Source: Verrucomicrobiota bacterium (GTDB lineage Bacteria > Verrucomicrobiota > Lentisphaeria > JABSQK01 > JAJFLO01). Taken from it: a stretch of DNA of 44,361 nucleotides. Shown here in pieces: positions 41,501 to 44,361 of the stretch. The notes below the pieces were generated by a model, which ran no database searches, was not told the origin of the DNA, and worked only from the letters and a program-made list of their open reading frames with translations. Numbering within the stretch: position 1 is the stretch's first letter; the number at the start of each line of letters is the position of its first letter. The stretch is taken from the NCBI GenBank assembly GCA_021772635.1, contig JAJFLP010000098.1:1-44361 (forward strand), in the 5' to 3' direction. The translations under genes were made by a program, and so were the position numbers.

Positions 41501-44361
41501 TACCCGGCCAGTTCGCTGACTTTAACGGGGACAGTTTTCCGGACGATTATGTGCGACTGGAACTGCACAACGACGGCATGGACGATCTCGGAATTGTCGA
41601 TGATATTGCGGTCGACGATGTCGGTGATATGTACATCGCCGTGAACTCGGGAGGATCGACCGACACGCTGTTAAAGATCAACCCTGCCACAGGCGATATT
41701 ATTTCGGTGCAGGGTCAAATCACGATCGATGACAGCGAGGGTTTAGGAACCGATACCCGCGGGCAGTTGTGGGCAACGAAGGGCACGACACCGAGTGTAA
41801 TCGGCCAGATCGACAAAGTAAATGGAATAGGTAGCCTTGAACGCACAATCGATAATGCATCTGACTATGAGGGGGTTGAATGCTTTGACACGTCGCCCAA
41901 CGACGAAGCCGACCTTGCAATGAGCTGTTCGGTAGACGATCCAACTCCCGACCCAGGGGATACCATCATCTTCACGATCATGGTTACCAATGGCGGTCCA
42001 AACGATTCAGAAGTCGTCCAAATATCAAATTTACTCGACACGGGATTGACATTTGTATCCGCAGTTGTCACCCAGGGAATCTACGACCCTGACCCCGCGG
42101 CCCCATCCCTCAGCGGCGACGAGGACATCTGGTTCGTCGGCAGCGTCGCCGACGGCGTCACTGCGACGCTCACTCTCACAGCAACCGTCGACCTCTCCGC
42201 AACCTGTATCATCGGCTCCTCAGTAGAGGTCTTTACACAAGGTGAGGCCGACGGGAATTCCAGTGATGACTTCTGTGACGCGGACGTAACGGTCGGCGGA
42301 GTCGCGGAAGCGGACCTCGCCGTCGTGAAGGACGACGGTCAGACAAGTATCGAAGCCGGCGGAGCGATCGCTTATACAATCACAGTCAGTAATAACGGAC
42401 CATGCAACGCGGTGAACGCGGTGGTTAGCGATACTTTTCCTGCCGTTTTAACGGGCGCAACCTGGACCTGTATCGGAGGGGGAAGCGCAACCTGCGGCGC
42501 CAGTGGATCCGGGAACATCAGCGATTTAGTCAATATTCCGGTCGGCGATTCGGTGGTTTATACCGTCAACGCCACAGTTTCCCCAACCGCCACGAGTCCG
42601 TTAGAGAATACAGCTTGTGCTGCTGCTGTGGCGCCGAATGGCGATTCTACACCTGCGAATAATTGCGACACAGACAGCAACACCGTTACAATGACCAGCG
42701 CGGATCTGGCGATTACGAAATCGGACTCCCCGGATCCAGCACCACTGAGTGGCCTTATCGGGTACTCGATGGTCGTTACCAATAACGGTCCCCTGGACGC
42801 AACGAACGTAATGCTAACCGACACCCTGCCAGGATCCGTCACCTTCCAATCCGCTACACCGAGTCAGGGAACGTGCAACGAGATTTCCGGCATTGTCACC
42901 TGTGACCTCGGGACGATAACAGCGACATCAAACGCGACCATCGATATCATCGTACAGGCATCGGCGGCAAGTGGAATGGTAACCAATACCGCATGCGTCG
43001 AAGGGACGGAGCCTGACGGGAATCCAGGAAATGATTGCGATACCGAAGAGACAGCCGTGGAGAGCAACAAGAACCAACTGTGCTATACGGTCGCGGACGG
43101 TGGCGACCTCGCAACGATCGTCGATACCGGCGATGCAAATCCGGCAACGAACGAAACAACCATAGGCGGTGTCGGGGTACCCGATATCGAAGCAATCGCG
43201 TGGGTCCCAGGCGCGGGGGTTCCTTTCTCAACTGACCCCGGCGCAGATATCCCCGCCGGATCGGGGTATGACCAGCCGGCCGGAACGCTATTCGCTGCCG
43301 ATGCGGGGGATTTCGGCTGGATCAATCGCGTGACCGGCGCATTTAACTTCATCGCGACGTTCGGGACAGGAGAAGGGGCTGAGGGCACAGATACTTTCAG
43401 TGACGTTGATGGGCTGGCGTACGACTCCGTAACCGGGACGCTGTTCGCTACGGATTCTGACAGTGGTGATGATCTATTGTTCCAAGTCGATATGTCCACC
43501 GGGTTACCGGTTCAAGATGCGTTCGGACCAGGTGTCGACTATGTGAAAATCACACCGGATGTTCCCGACTTTTTTATCGTCGATGACATCGCCGTTGATC
43601 TAACCGGACAAATGTACGCGAGTATCGACGACGGTGCGACCAGCCAACACCTGTTTACAATCGATAAGACAACCGGTGCTGCAACCGATATAGCGGTCAT
43701 TACAATCGCTGATGCAGAGGGACTGGGATCGGATCCGGACGGTCAACTCTGGGCGTCACGGGGTGTTTCACCGTATTCCGTATTCGAGATTGATAAAGTA
43801 AATGGTGTCGGCAGCAATGAACGGGAGGTCGATAACGGATCTGACTATGAGTCGATCGATTGTTACACCTTTTCACCTTCATCGGTAGCGGAACTGGAAA
43901 TGGACAAGATTGTCGATAACGCGGCGCCAACCGTCGGTGACACGATTGCGTACACCGTTACCGTCACAAATAACGGCCCGAATAACGCAACGGTTAATCA
44001 GATCGCGGATTCCTTGCCTGCAGGTCTCACGTATGTCTCTTCAACGCCTTCTCAGGGTACGTACAGCGGGATAACCGGCAACTGGTTCGTCGGGGATCTC
44101 CTTAACGGAGGATTCGCAACGTTGGTCATTAACGCAACCGTCGATGCCGGTACCGGTGGTTCCTCCATTGTCAACACCGCCTGTGTTGACCTGGTAAATG
44201 AACCTGATAGCGATTTAACCAACAACTGCGATGACGTCACCATCGTACCTGTTGATATTGTGAAACAGAATAATAACTGGGCCGAGGATGAAAGTGTCGC
44301 GTTCGCCGCCCTCACCTTCTTCGCCTCGGAGAATACGATTCGTGAATTCGATCCGCAGGCG
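35536..44361 (+). CDS. Giant DUF11-repeat surface protein, N-terminal 2942 codons (open at window end)
   Basis: The frame is open from ATG 35536 to the last base. The N-terminus has a long basic part and a hydrophobic core ending in a signal-peptidase-like site (LTCAICLLPSTVFA). Residues about 45-290 are a beta domain of unknown family. About 290-645 are beta-helix-like strands (TVTGDAYIHGTLNFSG, TLTGNFILTSGTF). From about 649 come eight DUF11-type units of about 130 residues, each with a SWTC/TWTC motif (Trp codons at 37621, 38011, 38404, 38806, 39199, 39586, 39979, 40375) and ending LSNTAEV-x-LP-x-GVTDPTPG. Then follow a different DUF11 unit, a propeller-like block (41014-41886), more DUF11, a second propeller-like block (43078-43866) and DUF11 again. 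It is very probably an exported fibrous adhesin or matrix protein. No SD is visible. Confidence 0.88.
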   Translation, partial: MIKKTTILYRWIRGIWINIASGRVFKSTLTCAICLLPSTVFAVGNLGDFDQKRSQSTAVTADDLRWFIDNDNTPIDDHDTSFSNGGTIYLRVEDVTNVNSGKSKVVTQQRDDSNKTDGADDNPTWTSPGSGIWETSINLATESNLSNNSRAYIEFEVKDGPTLIKAGSFITVGSPTGTANTRRWYRNTARTLLSDPELFARGSTYPLEMTGPGSWNADKPVELKIDWLDYDKGKTTTPNKSDMTQVGSSEVFFFNVSVPSTGDGTRGWVTMKFEGKADDKIKGYDNAFMVDNVWIGDTSSSWNVGANWKTGSVPGASQVVAIPSSAYYTNAPALNTTTTVAQLIIKSGGTLTGGTGTNSLTVTGDAYIHGTLNFSGANESITVGGTVDLNGTANIGSGTFTANGLSDIDGTLNITGTGKYDANGTYDATNGFTTFSGTGRLQLGGAITSVGTFTAGTGTVEYDRQSANQSVLALNYHHLEIDGNTRTHTAAGPLTLTGNFILTSGTFVAPSGNLNVAGNFSKSAGGTFTHNSGTVVLTGGSQTITGSTTFRNLTKIVSTAATLTFAAGSTQTITGTMNLQGASGQLLSLRSSSSGSPWNINPQGTRTIAFLDVKDSTNTNATDIDATGTNSIDSGGNTKWVFGVSTDMSITKTDGATTEVPGTTVIYTIVVSNSGNDVTAAIVTDTFPATLSSISWTCTPAGGASCSNASGSGNISESVDIPDGDSVTFVATATIASDATGSLANTASVAVPMGFTDSTPANNTATDTDTLTPRADPTISKTDSQATDIPGTSTTYTITVSNPGPSDMTGATVLDTMPSDLSSVSWTCVGAGSATCTGGPVAGNINDTAVNIPAGDSVTYTVNATINSDATGVLSNTAEVGLPAGVTDPTPGTTTATDNTTLTPEADLSISKTDGLTTASPGQAIVYTIIVSNPGPSDVTGATVLDTMPGDLNSVSWTCTGAGSASCTAGPVAGNINDTAVDIPAGDSVTYTVNATINQGATGTLSNTAEVGLPPGVTDPTPGTTTATDNNTVLAPVADLGTTKTDGQTNAPPGSAITYTIVATNNGPSDVTGATVTDSLPAGLTAAGFTWTCVASAGSSCTAGPVVGNINDSAVNLLSGGTATYTLTGTVDTDVTGNIANTATATVPGGVTDNVAGNNSATDTDTTNLEADLGITKTDSQATDIPGTSIMYTVTVSNSGPSDVTSSTVLDTMPSDLSSVTWTCSGTGAANCTAAGAGSINDTVDIPNGESITYIISATINPDATGTLSNTAEAVLPPGVTDPTPGVTTATDNTTLTPEADLTISKTDGQASDVPGTSISYTITVSNPGPSDVTGATVLDTMPADLSSVTWTCTGAGGASCTAGPIAGDINDTAVNIPAGDSVTYAVNATINSDATGTLSNTAEVGLPAGVTDPTPGTTTATDNTTLTPEADLAISKSDGLTTASPGQAIVYTIIVSNPGPSDVTGATVLDTMPADLNTVTWTCAGAGGASCTAGPVAGDINDTAVNIPAGDSVTYTVNATIDQGATGTLSNTAEVGLPAGVTDPTPGTITATDNNTVLAPVAELGITKTNGLTSVAPSQAITYTIVVSNGGPADVAGVPVLDTMPADLTAVTWTCSGTGAATCTAAGSGDISDSVNIPSGESVTYIVDGTVDAGASGTLSNTAEVGVPGGVTDPGVNPNTATDADPVNSDVDLVISLIESGDPVGTGRFYGYTLVIVNNGPQSAANAVVTNTIPSEVTFTSAVTNAVGGNCSESSGVITCNIGTVTTSDTIKIEIVMETPGDAGPTQSLTLTNTASVTSDGTESVPADNSLSEDTTLSFELVNQLCYLDADDGGANGGNDIITITDTSLGIPPDTSENEFNMGTGTGTTFMEAIAWNKFKITDDPGPCTFGTLTHDQPGGTLFAANLGIIGYIDRDCLSGNFGEFITIGTVGSGNGFLNGSSQVITMSDIDGLSYDSLNDTLWGVDARGGAAGEDALFKINMDTGVLIPGQFADFNGDSFPDDYVRLELHNDGMDDLGIVDDIAVDDVGDMYIAVNSGGSTDTLLKINPATGDIISVQGQITIDDSEGLGTDTRGQLWATKGTTPSVIGQIDKVNGIGSLERTIDNASDYEGVECFDTSPNDEADLAMSCSVDDPTPDPGDTIIFTIMVTNGGPNDSEVVQISNLLDTGLTFVSAVVTQGIYDPDPAAPSLSGDEDIWFVGSVADGVTATLTLTATVDLSATCIIGSSVEVFTQGEADGNSSDDFCDADVTVGGVAEADLAVVKDDGQTSIEAGGAIAYTITVSNNGPCNAVNAVVSDTFPAVLTGATWTCIGGGSATCGASGSGNISDLVNIPVGDSVVYTVNATVSPTATSPLENTACAAAVAPNGDSTPANNCDTDSNTVTMTSADLAITKSDSPDPAPLSGLIGYSMVVTNNGPLDATNVMLTDTLPGSVTFQSATPSQGTCNEISGIVTCDLGTITATSNATIDIIVQASAASGMVTNTACVEGTEPDGNPGNDCDTEETAVESNKNQLCYTVADGGDLATIVDTGDANPATNETTIGGVGVPDIEAIAWVPGAGVPFSTDPGADIPAGSGYDQPAGTLFAADAGDFGWINRVTGAFNFIATFGTGEGAEGTDTFSDVDGLAYDSVTGTLFATDSDSGDDLLFQVDMSTGLPVQDAFGPGVDYVKITPDVPDFFIVDDIAVDLTGQMYASIDDGATSQHLFTIDKTTGAATDIAVITIADAEGLGSDPDGQLWASRGVSPYSVFEIDKVNGVGSNEREVDNGSDYESIDCYTFSPSSVAELEMDKIVDNAAPTVGDTIAYTVTVTNNGPNNATVNQIADSLPAGLTYVSSTPSQGTYSGITGNWFVGDLLNGGFATLVINATVDAGTGGSSIVNTACVDLVNEPDSDLTNNCDDVTIVPVDIVKQNNNWAEDESVAFAALTFFASENTIREFDPQA

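Noticed and set aside
36222..44315. Many minus-strand open frames of 60-190 codons antisense to the giant gene
   Set aside because: They follow the DUF11 repeat period, have biased Val/Pro/Ser composition and no family motifs; they are shadows of the repeated plus-strand gene.

Overview
The window looks like a chromosomal segment of a Gram-negative bacterium of the PVC/Planctomycetota-like type; I cannot name a genus. The grounds are an LEPR-XLL giant surface protein, a membrane-anchored Ser/Thr kinase with an extracytoplasmic domain, GAF-HlyD and M50-HlyD fusion proteins, a second SecA-like ATPase, very large DUF11/LamG/calcium-repeat surface proteins, and gene borders full of short palindromic and simple-sequence repeats. 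TolC-like and beta-barrel proteins with C-terminal Phe show an outer membrane. There are no rRNA, tRNA or CRISPR loci that I can see.

Layout. 1-2514 (minus): N-terminal 838 codons of an LEPR-XLL protein with a 268-residue tandem repeat. 3741-6323: coiled-coil protein with an outer-membrane barrel. 6326-7052 (minus): Phd/VapC toxin-antitoxin pair whose toxin gene is broken by a palindromic repeat. About 7136-7325 (minus): relic of a secreted-protein gene. 7819-20473 (plus): TolC-like protein, HlyD adaptor, a small S23 four-helix-bundle gene trapped between simple-sequence tracts, GAF-HlyD, TerB-TerB-hybrid histidine kinase, PqqD-like/M50/HlyD membrane protein and a short SecA-like ATPase. 20815-23118: membrane Ser/Thr kinase. 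23531-24229 (minus): EI24/CysZ-like membrane protein. 24263-27310 (minus): toxin-antitoxin island (VapC relic, AbrB-VapC pair, AbiEii/XRE pair, IS200 remnant) with modules separated by one direct repeat. 27321-29522: APC transporter fused to two Usp domains. 30395-34795 (minus): secreted FGE-sulfatase/LamG/calcium-repeat protein. 35536-44361 (plus, open at the edge): giant DUF11-repeat protein of at least 2942 codons.

How it may work together. The 7.8-20.5 kb block holds an outer-membrane channel, three adaptor (HlyD-type) modules, a polytopic M50 protease with a PqqD-like leader-binding domain, and a SecA-type motor, but no ABC, RND or MFS pump. An LEPR-XLL protein lies in the same window. 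I propose, as inference only, a SecA-powered, TolC-dependent export and maturation machine for LEPR-XLL proteins, in which the PqqD-like domain reads the LEPR leader and the M50 site trims it. The hybrid kinase and Ser/Thr kinase could supply control.

The second theme is repeats. At least three families of small palindromic or MITE-like elements recur in the intergenic DNA. One copy has demonstrably inserted into a vapC gene, one REP-like hairpin sits in frame inside the LEPR-XLL coding sequence, and one short palindromic element appears twice inside a larger element, forming a perfect 28-bp inverted repeat.
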